From positions 19,765,606-19,829,605 of the forward strand of contig OZ026607.1 in assembly GCA_964020085.1 (NCBI GenBank): 64,000 nucleotides of DNA, given 5' to 3'. Under the pieces are notes generated by a model. The model saw only the letters and a list, made by a program, of their open reading frames with translations, was not told the DNA's origin and did no database searches. The DNA comes from Micromussa lordhowensis. Its lineage: Eukaryota; Cnidaria; Anthozoa; Scleractinia; Lobophylliidae. A program made the translations under genes and the position numbers. This document shows positions 47,868 through 60,344 of this stretch, in pieces; within the stretch, counting starts at the first letter, position 1; each line of letters begins with the position of its first letter.

Positions 47868-49984
47868 ATGGGGATTGGTGCATCTTCTGCAGAGCAGAGT
47901 TCGCCTGATTCGACGTTAGTGCGTGTACCGCGATACACCTTGGAGGAGAAAAGAAAAAAGCTTTCCAAATTAAACACCCTTAAGAAGAAGCTTTCAAGGA
48001 GTAAGGGTGGATTTAAGAGCCATGATCATGGAAAAATGCTGCGAGATTTAACACAGACATGGACATCACAAGAAATCAATGCTTTAGTTGAAGAGTATGA
48101 AGCAATGATGAATGTTAAAGAGTTGAAGAGTCAAACCAATCTTGTAAGACAGTCTGCACCAAGTCTGAAAAAAGACCTTTTAAGGCTGTTTGAGGAGGGA
48201 ATTTGCGCTGACACCACACTTGTGTATGAAAATACCCATTTCCATGTTCACAAGGCTATTCTTTCATCTAGATGCCCTTATTTTAAAGACCTCTTTTCAC
48301 AACACTCTGAACCAGACCCAGTTATTCACATGGAGTTCAAGACTGAAGGAATGACCACAGAAATTTTTTCAGCGTTACTCTGTTACTTGTACACTGGTGA
48401 CTTTACACCCAAAAGGTCTGGGTTAGAGTACATTGATGTTTTAATCAATCTAGGTGAAGAATTTGGTACACCAAATGTCTTAGAACAGGATTTAAAACTG
48501 CTTTTTAACAGTGGTGAATATGCAGATGTCGCACTTGTTTTTCCAGCACAAGACTCTTCCGACACTTTTGTATCAGCAGATGGGAGCACCATTTCTGACC
48601 ATACTTATGAAATTTTTTGCCACAAAGCTATTCTTTGTGCTAGGTCGCCATATTTTAGATCACTTTTTCTCAAGAAGGACGTGAATTTACCTGAAGGGAG
48701 GACAACGTCGAGTGTCACAAGACTTGTTTTAGATGAATCCGTTATGACTAGGCAATACACACGTATTGTTTTACAGTGTATGTACACAGACTCTGTGGAT
48801 TTGTCGTCTGTTGTTAAATGGAGCTCAGAAGACAAGAGGTATTATGCTTCTGGAACTCACAAACTGTTGACATCAGCTGAGATTGCCATGGAAGTGTTTG
48901 AGGTAGCAAGCTTCATTGATTTGCCTGTACTAATTCAAGGTAAGCTAAATATTATACATACATACCTGTTTAAAACACAAAATTGCACAATGACAAAATG
49001 GTTCTGCAGTTAGCCTAAATGGCACTTCGGTTAGCATAAATATCACTGACTCAACAGTGGTTAGTTCTCTAGTTTGTAGACAAAGAAATTGTTTTTACAA
49101 ACAATCACATTACAACTTCAAGCCGATTTAAGTGTGTCATTCAGAAATGGGAAAAACTGCTGGATTTTGGAGCTTGAAGGCTCGTTTTTAGTCCTTTGGG
49201 CATTCACTTCGGGAGCCACCGAAAGCGTGTTGAATAAGTTCAGTTTCATTCGTTTGGGAATAGGTGAAATCTTTTTGGATGAGGACCTGAAGCCACTTCA
49301 AAGGAATGGAACAATAGCACAATTAAGCAACCGTGAGCGGCAAAGTTTATTATCGTATCCTTTTGTTCTTGATGTGTCAGTGAACTGCATAGAATGAGTT
49401 GGGACTTTGTATGCATTTAATTTTTTTTCGCTAAAGGTTTCCAAGTTCGATATGTTTTTAGGAAATTAGAGCATTTTGAGAGCTTCTAAAAGAGATCTTG
49501 AACGAGGCTTTTTGGTCAATGTAGGCCGAAGTTCGATGTTTGGGTTTAGGGTTAAAGAATGCGAGGGGAAATGATTAGAATTACAACTACTGTTCGTTCT
49601 CGGATGATAAACAAAAGGAAATTTTCACACATTTCCTCAAAGGGCCTACCGATTTCTATAGTTGTCTAACATTCCCGAGTGATACCCGACGTGAACACCG
49701 ATGAATCGGCAATGAGTCTAAACAATAGATGGAATATATGAATACTTAATGACCCACAAAACGTGGGTACACACTTAAATCGACGCGAAGTTGTCATGAC
49801 TTGTCTTTTTAAAGAACACTGAGTACTGTTGTTCAGAAGTGCAGTTGTGATACATCTGTTAAGACGTCACTCAATTTAGTTCAGTCATGAAATTTGAGCC
49901 TTCCAGCCACCCCATTAATACAGCCAAATTTTCATGGCCTGTTGGTGACCATATTAACAGGGTCCACTGTAGATAAAGGGGGCA

Positions 49985-50021
<37 letters not shown>

Positions 50022-53000
50022 TATTACAAGATAATTTGGTTTTATCAACTGGGTTGATAATGTGAATTGGCCACCGTAAAAAGATTTGAAAGCTGACGTT
50101 TCGAGCATTAGCCCTTCGTCGGAGCGAATCCGTGCTAACGCTCGAAACATCAGCTTCCAAATCTCTTTACGGTGGCCAATTCACATTATCAACGCAGTTG
50201 ATAAAACCAAATTATCCACTGTAGATAAATGGCAAAAATGAATTTTGGCAAAATATATGTTTGATATAACCTCACTGTGGACTAGCATCCTATCCTAGAG
50301 TTTCCACTCTCAGTTTATTCCCTGTTAGCTCAAAGCGCACAGGTAATCCAGCAAAGGAAAAAAAAGAATCTGTTAGTTACAGTGCAGAAAGAGAAGAAGA
50401 GGCTAGTAAGTTTTATTATATCGAGCTACATGTACATGTGTTTGATGAGTTCAGGAACAGCTTCAAATTTTAGCAGGCAGTTTCTGTAGAATGTAGCGTG
50501 TATAATTGACCAGTAGCTAAGAAGTATCTCTCTCATGTCACAACGTTGAATGTCCCACATGTCACTTGCATTTTCTTGGTATACACACAAGCCTTAAGGC
50601 AAGTGTGTATACCAAGAAAATACAACTGGGACATTCAATGGTATACCATGAGCGTTGCATAACTACTTTATACCATGCCATAGAAAAGTGACCAACATAA
50701 TCCATGCGACATACACATGGTACATGATGTGAAGGTATACAACAGCTTACCTGTACATGTACATGTACATGTATTCTGATTTGGCTGTATTTTCTATGCA
50801 TGGTATAGGGTGCAAGAGTACATTTATTGAGTACCTGTTTTCAAATATCTTCTCTATCAGGCTGTGAAGATATCATTCTAGAAGAATTGGCTCCTTCTAC
50901 CCTCCTGCCTACCCTGGAGTGGAGCTCGCTTCCTCATGGATCAGACTGGGTCTACAGACAAGCCATGCAATTCTTACAGGATGAATTTGTCAACATCGCT
51001 CAGTCTGAGGCTTTTTCCTTTATACCTAAAAAGTATTTGGCAGAAGCATTGAAATCTGATTTTCTGCAGGTATTTGATATTCCATCAATAACACACAATG
51101 AGGTTAAAATAATTTCAGTAATTACTGCTGTCTCACTGCTATCCACTTTGCCAGGGAATTTAAAAGTTGAGGTATATGAAAGGATAGGAAAATTTAAGTC
51201 CAATGTGAACATCTCCTCTGGCGTCTTGCGTGCGCTCCGATTGGTCAATCAGCTATGGGTTATTGTGCTGGTAAACCCATGGGAAAATCGCACGTCTTCT
51301 GAATTATTATATAAAAGCAATAGACCACAAGTTTCTATGGGTTTTAGGCTGATAAACCACTTGGGATGTTGGTAGAACACTCGAAGAATTTGTAAACCAC
51401 TCGCCTGCGGCTCGTGATGTACAAATTCTTCTCGTGTTCTACCAACATCTCGCGTGGTTTATCAGCCTATAACCCATAGAAACTTGTGGTCTATTGCTTA
51501 AAGAGATTATATGAAAGATCATATATTTGAACTGTGGAGAAAGATATGAAGACATGATTGATCATCGCAGTTATACACACAACTTAAACAGTTGTGAAAT
51601 AAAGCCTGAAAAAAAATCAGGCCTGAATGGGATTCAAACCCATGACCGCTACAATATGGGGCAGTGCTCTACCAACTGAGCCATCAAGCCAACTGGGAGC
51701 TGGTCACATTGTGAGTTTGTAATATACGATCCCGTAGATGGTAAAGCACACAGGTGATTATATGAAAGATCATATAATTGAACTGCAGACAAAGATATGA
51801 AGAAAGGATTAATCATCCTGGTAACATTGTTCATTGACTTCATTGCAAGGGTTTAGGAAAGGGAAGTAGTGTTCTTAAGTAGATATGCGAAAGGGGTTAC
51901 TTTTTTCAATAAAAAGGTTACAAAAGGGGTACCTTTTCTTTCAAAATGGTATACAAAAGGGAAAGGGGTTGGGCCTTAGGGGCAAAGCCTCCACATATGA
52001 AACTTTGTAGAGGACCCTGGGTATCCAGTGAAGTTGACTTAAGACCAACTTCACAGGCAGTAGTACAAGGTACCCTTTTATATACCTGAAGCCTGAAAAA
52101 GGAACCCCTTTCTGGCAGAGCCTCCCTGTTGAAGCCATTATAGGGTGCACCCCCCCCCCCCCTCCCCCTAGGACTGGATACAGGTGGCAAATGCTTCAAT
52201 TGGATACACTTTTATCTCCTACTTCAAATCTGTCATTCACCCTTAAAACCTTTTGGTTGCATCACTAAAAAGGAGATATACAGTTTCAAAATGGCCCCCC
52301 TAGGTATTGTCTTTTGGGTATTATGAATAGTTGATAATAAGGAAAAAACTTTATTCTTGCATCAAAGTAAAAAATAATCATAGCCAAGAGGAAAGTCACA
52401 ATAATAATTATTACAATGATTATTTCTGTGAACACCTAGAAATTACCGGTAAATAACATTATGTTTACAAATTAGGACTGGTTAAATTAAATGTTCACAC
52501 TTGGAGTTGATAGATATTTGTATTGCAGTTTTGTGTCTTGATAGTCTGTTGCCACCCAAGAATGTAAATTAATACATTTCAAGTTTATTTATTTAGCTAC
52601 AGTTAGTTTTATAACTAATAACATTATTATCAATGAAAGTAAATGTATGTTCCATCAAATATTTTCACTCGTACACAATTGGACTGAACACGTCGCATGA
52701 CTGAATATGGCCCAGCTAGAACTTGGGAATATGCGAGTGATATTCCCCAATTTTCAAAACTGTTTGTGTTGTGAAAAATGATTGAAGGTACAAACACAAT
52801 AGCTTCTGTTAATGTGCTTGGATATTATTTTGTCCTTGGACATTATCTGTTCCTCAAAGTTCACAGTTTCCTTGAGCGAAAACTGTTTGCTTTTCATAGC
52901 CTGCGTTGCAGGTGTAATGATGCCCGCGACAAGTATCCAAGCATATTTTCACACCAAATGAAGGTAAGTTTTTATATATTATCTCAAGTATTACTGTCAT

Positions 53001-55720
53001 TATTCCTTTTTCCTCTCAGGCCTGTGAACATGATGTTTTGTTGTCGGTTATCAGATGGGGAGAGGCACAGATTATTCGCAGGATGAATGAGCAAGGTGTG
53101 TAGCTGAAAGAGTTTTAGGTGCATGCTGTAAGATATGGACTGAGCCTAAATAATAATAAATAGAGCTTCAATTACGGTAGCCTAAAAACAGCTCTGGTTA
53201 GCCTAATAGTGCACAGGTTAGCCTGTCTTGTAGGTAGTTCGCTCTCAATGATTGTAAACAATCATTGCATGAGGTTTTTGTGATATCCAGAATAATCAAG
53301 GTCGAGGTAAGGGTTATCAGCCTCATCCTTGGGCTTCGGCTTACCTCGACCTTGATTATTCTGGATATCACAAAAACCGAATCTAATAATTGTTTTATTA
53401 TACATTGAACGAACGCAAAAATTTGGAAGTCATGTTTCTACTTCTTCACTGACGGCAAGCAACACGAATTGCCCGAAGTTGACATGATTACCCTTGGAAA
53501 TCATGCACTGCGGTCATACATGACATGATTACCCGTGACCTTGACATGATTATTGTATAATCTGCAGTTATGACGTCACGAGCGCTGATTTCGAAAATTC
53601 ACTGTAGGCTTTCGGCCAATCAAAAAAGGGTTAGAGAGTTGAATCTATAATAATATGGGTTAACCGTATCCCGCATTGTTAAGTGCTTTTTAAACATGCC
53701 CAACTTTTTTTCACCACAGAGCCAGTGCAGGACAACAAGAAGAACACCAAACGGCGTGAAGTCGACAACAAACAGCTCAAGAAGGTGCTGTCAGGAGTGA
53801 TAGAACATGTGCGCATTGGTCATGTGCTACCACCACACAGTGAACTCCTGGAGGGTGTGTTCCGCCGGGGTCTCGCTGATCGAGGGATGCCCTTAGATAT
53901 AGGAGAAGGCAGTTTTTATCCCAATCTGCCCTGGATGCGTCGAAGGGAAGAGAAGGACTTTATCAGACCGAGGCTCTTCTTGCCCTACTTTGAGGAAGCA
54001 AAGGTTATTTTTTTTGTTTGTACCGTCAAGTTCCTGAGTTGTTTCTATCCCAATCCAAAAGTTGTGAACACTGCTTCGATTTCACATGTAAATTATGCCA
54101 TGGCCAATTGAACAGGTCAGTGTAACTGCTAGCAAATGCCACTGGCAGCCCATTAAGAAAATTAAATTACTGAATGTAATGTAACCTGGCTAAATGTAAT
54201 TTAGGTAAAGTTAAATTCGAAACAATGCTGATCAGCAGTCTCCTTCCTGGTGGTACTAAGATGGCGTCATAAATCGTGCAGGTGTTAAACGGCCAAAAAG
54301 CTCTGAAATGATCACGGGAATTTGGTAGTTGGTTACTGCTATAATCGTTGACATTCTTCCCGTTTCAGACCATCCTTGAAGAACACAAAGAAGCGGAAGT
54401 GGAACTGATCAGGCACCGGATGTCACGTGTCAGTCATAACATGCCTGACACTTTGTACATGGTGGGCTCGCAAAAGCGTAGCAACACGGCACCAGCTCTC
54501 TTTTTTCAAGTTGCAGCTGCGGGGAGACTGGAGCAAGATGAAAGATCTTCCACAGCCCAGCGTTCCAACAAGAGTGATAATGAACTGGACAGATATGTGA
54601 GGAACAGACGTACTAGTGAAGCGAATACAGGTATGTCGATTAACATTTACAGGGGCAGGAAGCCTGTCTACAGCCACCCGCTTGCCATTTGCAAAGAGTA
54701 CATTACTTGCGGGAGACTGACTAGTTGGCTATTTACAAAGCGTGGAGGAGTTGAATACACAAATCCATCCAGTGGCAGGGAGGAGGATTTGAACTCGGGG
54801 CCTCTGGATTACAAATCCAGCGCCCTAACCACTAGGCCACGCCGCCTCCACCAGACAAAATAAAAAGTTGGTGCCCGTGGGAAGGGAATTAAAAATTAGA
54901 AAAGGAAACGGAGAGAAAACAGAAGTTGAAAGGTGGCTGCCCATTTTCTGTTGGAAGATACACGGAAGGTTTTATAGAAGCCTCATTCAAGGCTACTCTT
55001 TAAGATCTGTGGACGAATTTATTAGATACACGCACTGCTTGTATTTTGATATTTTTCTTCCTATTTTTTAGGTGAGAGAGAATCGGTTGTCGCTGACAAG
55101 AGGGCGGAACGGGAGTTGGCTCTACCAGATGTTGCCATGGAACTGCCTTCTCATTTCCCGAGTGATTACTGGGACCGAGGACCCGGGCCTTCAAGTGTGC
55201 ATCCTTTCGGTGTTGAGGTAAGTAGTAATGTAAAGGCTGCATACGAGCCCATCTGGCCGGAGCTTATCCCGGTTTCTGTGGCATGAAGCGAATAGGAGCA
55301 TTTCTACTCCACCCCGGATGGGATGTTAGTCCAGTGCATGGTTAACCTAACCCCACAGCATTACATTCGCCGGTACCCATGTATTCAGCTGGATGGAGAG
55401 AGGCACTGTGAGAGTGTCATTGTCAAGAACACAACACAGACCGCTCGATCCGGAGTCGAGCGCACCAACCACGAGGCCATTGCACATCCACAAAAAGAGC
55501 ACTAAGAAAAGGCAGTTATTCCCGAGAGCTGGGAACTTAAATATCTATCTTGTAATTCTATCCACAGATACCTGACTACGTCTTGGGTCCAGTACCAGAT
55601 GTTGCCCTACCCTCCTCTCCCACATCCAGTGTATCGTCCACTGGAGTCCCTCCTGAGTATTTTCAAATGGACCAATCGTTGGAGGCTTTAGATGACGAGG
55701 GCTCAAGTGGAAGTAGCTGA
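47868..55720 (+). CDS. BTBD7: BTBD7, BTB/POZ and BACK domain protein (8 coding exons)
   Basis: Coding exons: 47868-48939, 50861-51069, 53020-53095, 53720-54003, 54369-54630, 55072-55217, 55568-55720. The phase carries through to a 733-residue protein; human BTBD7 is about 1132, so the C-terminal tail is shorter. The first ATG gives MGIGASS, an N-myristoylation consensus (Gly2, Ser6) like the MGANAS start of the human protein. A basic segment at 28-50 is followed by LVEEYE. BTB 1 is at about 101-203 (HVHKAILSSRCPYFK, SALLCYLYTGDF) and BTB 2 at about 206-355 (CHKAILCARSPYFR). BACK follows (GCEDIILEELAP, then WGEAQIIRRMNEQ), then IEHVRIGHVLP, RPRLFLPYFEEAK and MPDTLYMV, all family blocks. In vertebrates BTBD7 regulates epithelial branching and E-cadherin. 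An acceptor at 47630 (TTCTTTTTTAG) marks the coding exon start, so a 5' UTR exon lies upstream. Seven coding exons are listed; an eighth, non-coding leader exon is inferred. Confidence 0.93.
49965..50222. mobile_element. foldback element, 'GGTTTTATCAACT' family, copy 2
   Basis: Same orientation as 2195-2425. It begins with GGGGGCAAGTTTCTAAAGAA and has arms at about 50030-50095 and 50150-50215 that pair through TTGATAA and GGTTTTATCAAC. It lies in BTBD7 intron 1. Confidence 0.75.
50565..50625. repeat. hairpin
   Basis: ATTTTCTTGGTATACACAC pairs with GTGTGTATACCAAGAAAAT around a GC-containing loop of about 14 bases. In BTBD7 intron 1. Confidence 0.9.
51225..51500. mobile_element. foldback MITE with a 'GCTCCGATTGGTCA' head
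   Basis: A head (GTGCGCTCCGATTGGTCAAT) is followed by a hairpin whose arms, 51318-51410 and 51412-51500, share AGCAATAGACCACAAGTTTC, GGTTTATCAGCCTA and GTTCTACCAACAT. It has the same plan as 25491-25797 but a different hairpin. In BTBD7 between exons 2 and 3. Confidence 0.85.
51616..51690 (-). mobile_element. tRNA-Thr/Ile-like relic in a repeat
   Basis: Minus-strand GGCTTGATGGCTCAGTTGGT, AGAGC and GGGTTTGAATCCCATTCAGG give a pairing acceptor stem, D arm and T arm. The anticodon stem is poor, so a functional tRNA is unlikely. It lies between two direct copies of GATTATATGAAAGATCATAT (about 51505 and 51757), which suggests it belongs to a composite repeat. Confidence 0.55.
51870..52165. repeat. 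purine/homopolymer-rich dispersed repeat
   Basis: AAAGGGGTTAC, AAAGGGGTACC and GGTACCCTTTTATATACC recur in both orientations, ending in a run of 14 C. No coding potential. It resembles the ACCCCTAAGAGG segment near 44080 in style, not closely in sequence. Confidence 0.4.
53255..53655. mobile_element. MITE-like element, 'GATATCCAGAATAATCAAGG' family, copy 2
   Basis: Closely matches 22361-22790 across its length, including the central palindrome and the ATGACGTCACGAGCGCTGAT segment. It lies in BTBD7 between exons 3 and 4 and ends about 65 bases before the exon 4 acceptor. Confidence 0.85.
54633..54855 (-). mobile_element. tRNA-derived SINE, family 3
   Basis: Minus-strand head GGCGGCGTGGCCTAGTGGTT (A box), CTGGATTTGTAATCCAG (a clean anticodon arm with a TGT anticodon, Thr-like) and GAGTTCAAATCC (B box). 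The body follows to about 54633. The T stem is mismatched, so it is SINE and not a gene. It starts within a few bases of the BTBD7 exon 5 donor at 54630. Confidence 0.75.
55228..55498 (-). mobile_element. tRNA-derived SINE, family 1
   Basis: Same body as 18816-19120 on the opposite strand (GAGCTTATCCCGG, GGATGGGATGTTAGTCCA, ATGTATTCAGCTGGATGGAG). The head GGCCTCGTGGTTGGTGCGCT lies at about 55475-55495. In the last BTBD7 intron. Confidence 0.8.
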
Positions 55721-56032
55721 CATCGCGCACGTTTATTTGTTTTAATAATACAAATATATTTTTTATGACTAATCCGTTTCTATAAACTCTTTTTTTATAT
55801 AAGAATATTGTTTTTTTCTGTGCGAGGCTGAATATTCTTATTTTTCCGCCAATTTTAGGCTGAAAATATTCTTGTGAATATTCCTAGATAATAGTGTATG
55901 ACATCTCTGTTCTGAGTGTATTTGGTGTCTGGATGGTTTAAGTAATTTTGGAGCCACACTGCAGTCGTTGAATCCTGATGCACATAACTTCTTGCAGAAA
56001 TGTTATTAATTAACAACTATTCACCGAAGTGG

Positions 56033-56084
56033 AGGTGGCTAGCGGTGGATATTTACCTCGGTAAATATCCACCGCTAGCCACCG
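56033..56084. repeat. near-perfect palindrome
   Basis: GGTGGCTAGCGGTGGATATT and TACC pair with GGTA and AATATCCACCGCTAGCCACC around a two-base centre. Arms are 24 bases. Confidence 0.95.
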
Positions 56085-57429
56085 ACACTGACACTATCCA
56101 CTGTTTTAGTATATACTAACATCGAATATACGGCTAGTGTTGTTTTTTGTATTTTTTGGCTAGTTTTGCCGTTTAGAGAAAGGAAGAATTTTCTACGATT
56201 TAGTTAAAAACATATAATTTTATTGTATTTACAAATTTTCAAGTTCAGCCTCGATATTCTTGTGAAATATTTTCTTATAAAAGCAAGAGTGTAGTCGTGA
56301 GAACAAACACGGTTTTGGAAAAAGAGTTTCCGATCGTAATAATCCACTCACGAGACGTTACGAACACCCTTAGAACTTTCTCACGCCAGATATTGTTACT
56401 CGTTAACAGCAACCCAACTAGTCAAGATTTGAGAACCGCGGTGTCTGTTATTTTAGAGACGGATTTTCACCCTTTTCAGTCCTCCATTCTTTTTTCCCCT
56501 CATGCACGTTGCCGAAATTAGAGATCGGCGGAGTCTTGACGCAGCAAATGAGTTGTTCTTACTTTGTTCGTCAAGATAAAGCTGTCAATTACGCATTTGA
56601 CAATATGATCAAACCTATTTAGTGGTTATATGCTTATGATAAAATAAGTGTAGATTATTGGTGACAGGGTCACGTAATATCACCAAAAGCTAATGGCACC
56701 TCTTGATAATCAATTGAAATGATAGAAAACTAAAAAAAATGGTGAAAAGTGGCTCAAGTTTAAGTTAAGGGTACGTGATGTGTGTTGCGTGCGTGCGTGT
56801 TTTGTGCGTGATATCTTCGAATTGCTGTGTCATTTTCATGTTTAATTTTGGAATTAAAACTAATTAAACAAAGACATTCAGGAGTCACCTAATATAGCTG
56901 CAATTGATAGTTTTTAATTTATTTTTTTTTCTTTTTGTATTTCATTAACAGAGCAAGTTTTTGAGGCAATATTTAGTCGCGTTGTGAAGTCTTATCCTGC
57001 GAAAAGTTGGTTTCTTTTTAGCCGGACGAGAAGAAACCAACTGCTCGGAGGGTATATGCACGCCAAATCTGAGCGAGGATTTAGATGTTATTGTTAAAAG
57101 CAACCAGAGTCTACCTCGAAAACTCGTGTAAAAAAAAATATTGAAACCTGATCACAGCAGCTGCCGTTTCTTGCCTGGAAACAAATTAATGTATATTTTG
57201 GGGGTTCTCAGTGTCATTGCACAAAGAAAACGAACAATATGAATATAATTGTAAATATTTGCGTTTATATCATTTCAAATATGCATATTCTTGATGATGT
57301 TCCACAACGTTGGATGATAACATCGTCAGCTGATCCGCGTCATCTGTTCTTTTCGCGCTAAGCCGCGCAGTATTTTTGCAGTAAAAGGAGCTCAGTCACG
57401 TTATTTTGGACTGTTTTGGCCACGCATTA

Positions 57430-57615
57430 CCTCAAGATTGAAGGAAACCTGAAAATAATAGTTGAGTAAGATAGATTAACATTAAAGAGATACTATTAAA
57501 ACATAGAGAAACAAGGATGGTTAAGGATGGAGAAGATTGACACGGATACAACTTGACGAACTTGAAAATATTTAGGCTTAAGTTTTCTAGATGCCCAAAC
57601 GGTGACGTAGCCATG
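57430..57615 (+). repeat. dispersed repeat, 'AAGGATGGTTAAGGATGG' family, copy 2
   Basis: Begins with GGAAACCTGAAAATAATAGT and includes the AAGGATGGTTAAGGATGG core and a GGTGACGTAG end. Intergenic. Confidence 0.75.
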
Positions 57616-58164
57616 CCCAAGCGTCATACCTCCCATCATAGAGCATTTTCCTCTTGCGGACACACAACGTTCTGCGTAATAGCTTTACTGTGTTCGCGTC
57701 CGCAGGTAAAAATTTGTACCAAGGCCAGGGGTGACTAGCCCACTTTAGTGTTGCCAGCTCTTCTATTTTTGTAGCGCTTGTCCAGAATAATGAAGGTTAA
57801 ATGGTAGGACAAGATCAGTAATAGAGAGTTACGTGCTCGAAAGGGCCAAGGAGAGGTTGATTGAAGATGTAAAAAGAACATGGCGCAATTCCTTGGACAC
57901 ATCTTCAGACAACAACTTGACAATCACTGTATTAGATGTATTACAGCCCTGACATAGGCCCCCCGAGGGAACGAGAAAGAGAGTTTTCTTCTATCTTGCA
58001 ATAATAAGACCAATACATTAGAGATGCAATGTAAATAGCTACATCGCTCGGAGACGATATTCAATGTGCAGTCAGCATTTATTTACAGTTTTACCTTTGT
58101 AGCTACTCTACACAGTCAAAGTAGGCAGTAACTGGATGCGCGTGGCCGAGACCATTTTCCTAAT

Positions 58165-58182
58165 AAACGAATAAAGGCGGCA

Positions 58183-58219
<37 letters not shown>

Positions 58220-58330
58220 TATAACGAGATAATGTGGTTTTATCAACTGGGTTGATAATGTGAATTGTCCACCGTAAAGAGATTCGGAAGCTGACGTTTC
58301 GAACGTTAGCCCTTCGTCGCTCCGACGGCG
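58165..58330. mobile_element. foldback element, 'GGTTTTATCAACT' family, truncated copy 3
   Basis: Has the same left part as the copies at 2195-2425 and 49965-50222, but stops after TTAGCCCTTCGTCGCTCC, so the second arm is missing. Confidence 0.7.
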
Positions 58331-58374
58331 ACATTAAGGACTTCAGTCACGGTAGTTTTAGTTATTTTGGCCGT

Positions 58375-58540
58375 GTACAAAATTACTAAGGGAAGCAAAC
58401 CTGAAAATAATAGTTTGCTTATAAACTATAATGTAGCAAGGATGGTTAAGGATGGAGAAGATTGACACAGATTACAAACGACGAACTTGAAAAATTTGGG
58501 CTACACTTTTCAAGATGCACAAAACATGACGTAGCTACTT
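58375..58540 (+). repeat. dispersed repeat, 'AAGGATGGTTAAGGATGG' family, copy 3
   Basis: Same order of segments as 57430-57615, with AACCTGAAAATAATAGT and ATGACGTAGC at the ends. It lies just after the truncated foldback element at 58165-58330. Confidence 0.75.
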
Positions 58541-58754
58541 TAAAAGTTTCGAGACTAAAAAAAAAACAGAAAAAAGTTTCTCTTTATCGTGATAAACACT
58601 GATAAAACACTGATAAAATAACTACACAGTATTACTGTATTTTTTGATTGTATACAGGCCATTTTCGTAGACGGAAAGTGTGTTGCATTTCGTTCGGCGT
58701 TAAAACGTTTAGAGTAACTTCCGCACGCCTCCGAATGCAATCTTTAAACGTGAA

Positions 58755-58950
58755 TAGGCCTTTGCACGATCCAGTCACATGGTACGGAATAAATTATGCT
58801 GGGGCACAAGTTACGCAGTGGACTTTCAAAACAAAGAAAAGTCGGGCTGGACTGGTACGAGTTCCTTTGTTTTGGAAGTCCCATTGCGTTATTTGCGTCC
58901 CAGCGTAATTTATTCCGTACCATGTGACCGGATCGTGCAAAGGGCCTATA
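58755..58950. mobile_element. foldback MITE
   Basis: TTTGCACGATCCAGTCACAT, GGTACGGAATAAATTA and TTTGTTTTG-type segments return inverted at 58850-58945, around a short centre. Arms are about 85-90 bases. Intergenic. Confidence 0.88.
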
Positions 58951-59049
58951 GCAACTGTCAACTTTAAACACACATAAAGAAAAATGGCTGCATCTATATT
59001 GGTGATACGGAGGACATTTATAGTCTGAAAAATTCTTATAACGGCAAAA

Positions 59050-59245
59050 TATATAGTGGAATCTCGATTTCTCGAACCTTCGATTTTTCGAACCTCGAGC
59101 TCCCGAGAACTCGAAGCAAAGTCGCTTCCCTCTCCTCGGTCCAACGCTGTAAATTTTACCCCCGATTTCTCGAACTATCTAATTTTCAAACCAATTTTCG
59201 TTGCTACTGGAGGTTTAAAAAATCGGGCAGTTCCATTGTAATATT
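59050..59245. mobile_element. pogo/Tigger-like MITE
   Basis: The left end TATAGTGGAATCTCGATTTC and the right end, reverse complement TACAATGGAACTGCCCGATT, are imperfect inverted repeats starting at TA. This fits the CAGTGGAACCTCG-type ends of pogo-family elements. Several TTCTCGAAC copies lie inside. Confidence 0.5.
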
Positions 59246-60344
59246 TTGGTGAGAAAAAGAGTCAATAGCCGACATTCTGATCTTGATACGTCTTCGAGTG
59301 ATTAATTTGGTGATTTCAATTTCATAACAATGACACAGCAAATCCTCTGTAATTGTTTAGCTACTGGTATAAATATTATAATTAAGTGCAGCTGCTCACA
59401 CAATGAACAGAATCACTTTGCACGATTTACAAGCCCTCTGGGGAAACGAAACAAATTCGTCAAACTAATGAGAAGGCGAGAAAAGGATAAAATAAAATTA
59501 AAAAAAAATAAACTTTATTTACCCTCGGCAGTGTTTATAGCAAAAAGGAAAGTGGGACCGAGCAAGGACAGAGAGAATAGATGATTATCACGTAAATTCG
59601 CTGCTTTTTTATTGTTTTAGAGGAAATTGCTTTATGGACTTCATAATCCGTATAAATCGCAAAACTCCATAAACATAGAACGCTTTTTATCCGAATCCGA
59701 TGAATCAGCTTGTTCCGGATGATCTCGGCTTGTCGGGGGTGCGCGAAAAGGGGGGCCTGGGAATTGGCTACGAATGAGTCTGCAAAATACTGTCGTTGTT
59801 GGTTGATAAGCGAAGTTTCTAGGGCGGGAAAAATGCTTGCACGTGATCAGAAGCAATGGCGTCCCTGAGAAGGCAAACTAGAATTGGACAAAGCGTTTGT
59901 ATACAATTTTCGAATTATTTTCGAATTTTCGGGGTTATCAGTAAATTGGAAACAAAGGACCCGAAATAGAGGTATAAGCTAGCGGTAGAAGTGTTAATCG
60001 AGCTTATCACCATGATCACAGAGAGATTAAATCTGGAACGATAGTTTGCCGACATACCAAATCAGAACAGATCTGAACGGTATAAAACAGTACAAAAGAG
60101 AAGATTACTATGCTAGGCTACTGCGAAAGCGTATAAATACAACGATTTACTTTTTTTTTTCAGAAAGTAGCCCATCAATGTAGCGCCTGAAGTCAATCTG
60201 CGTCCACCCACAAGATTAGCTAGAGAGCGTTTACTCTTAAGAGTTATCTAGGGAAAATTCATAAAGAAAATGACCTGAAGGGGTGAAAAAAAAACAAAGC
60301 AAAACATGAATGGAATTATTTTGCTTTGGGCGTGAGGTTCGACT

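Noticed and set aside
51616..51690. Functional tRNA gene
   Set aside because: The anticodon stem does not pair properly and the sequence is part of a repeat.
54780..54852. Functional tRNA-Thr gene on the minus strand
   Set aside because: The anticodon arm is good but the T stem and acceptor are mismatched, and a SINE body follows.
58648..59144. Overlapping frames on both strands
   Set aside because: They are generated by the inverted arms of the foldback element at 58755-58950.
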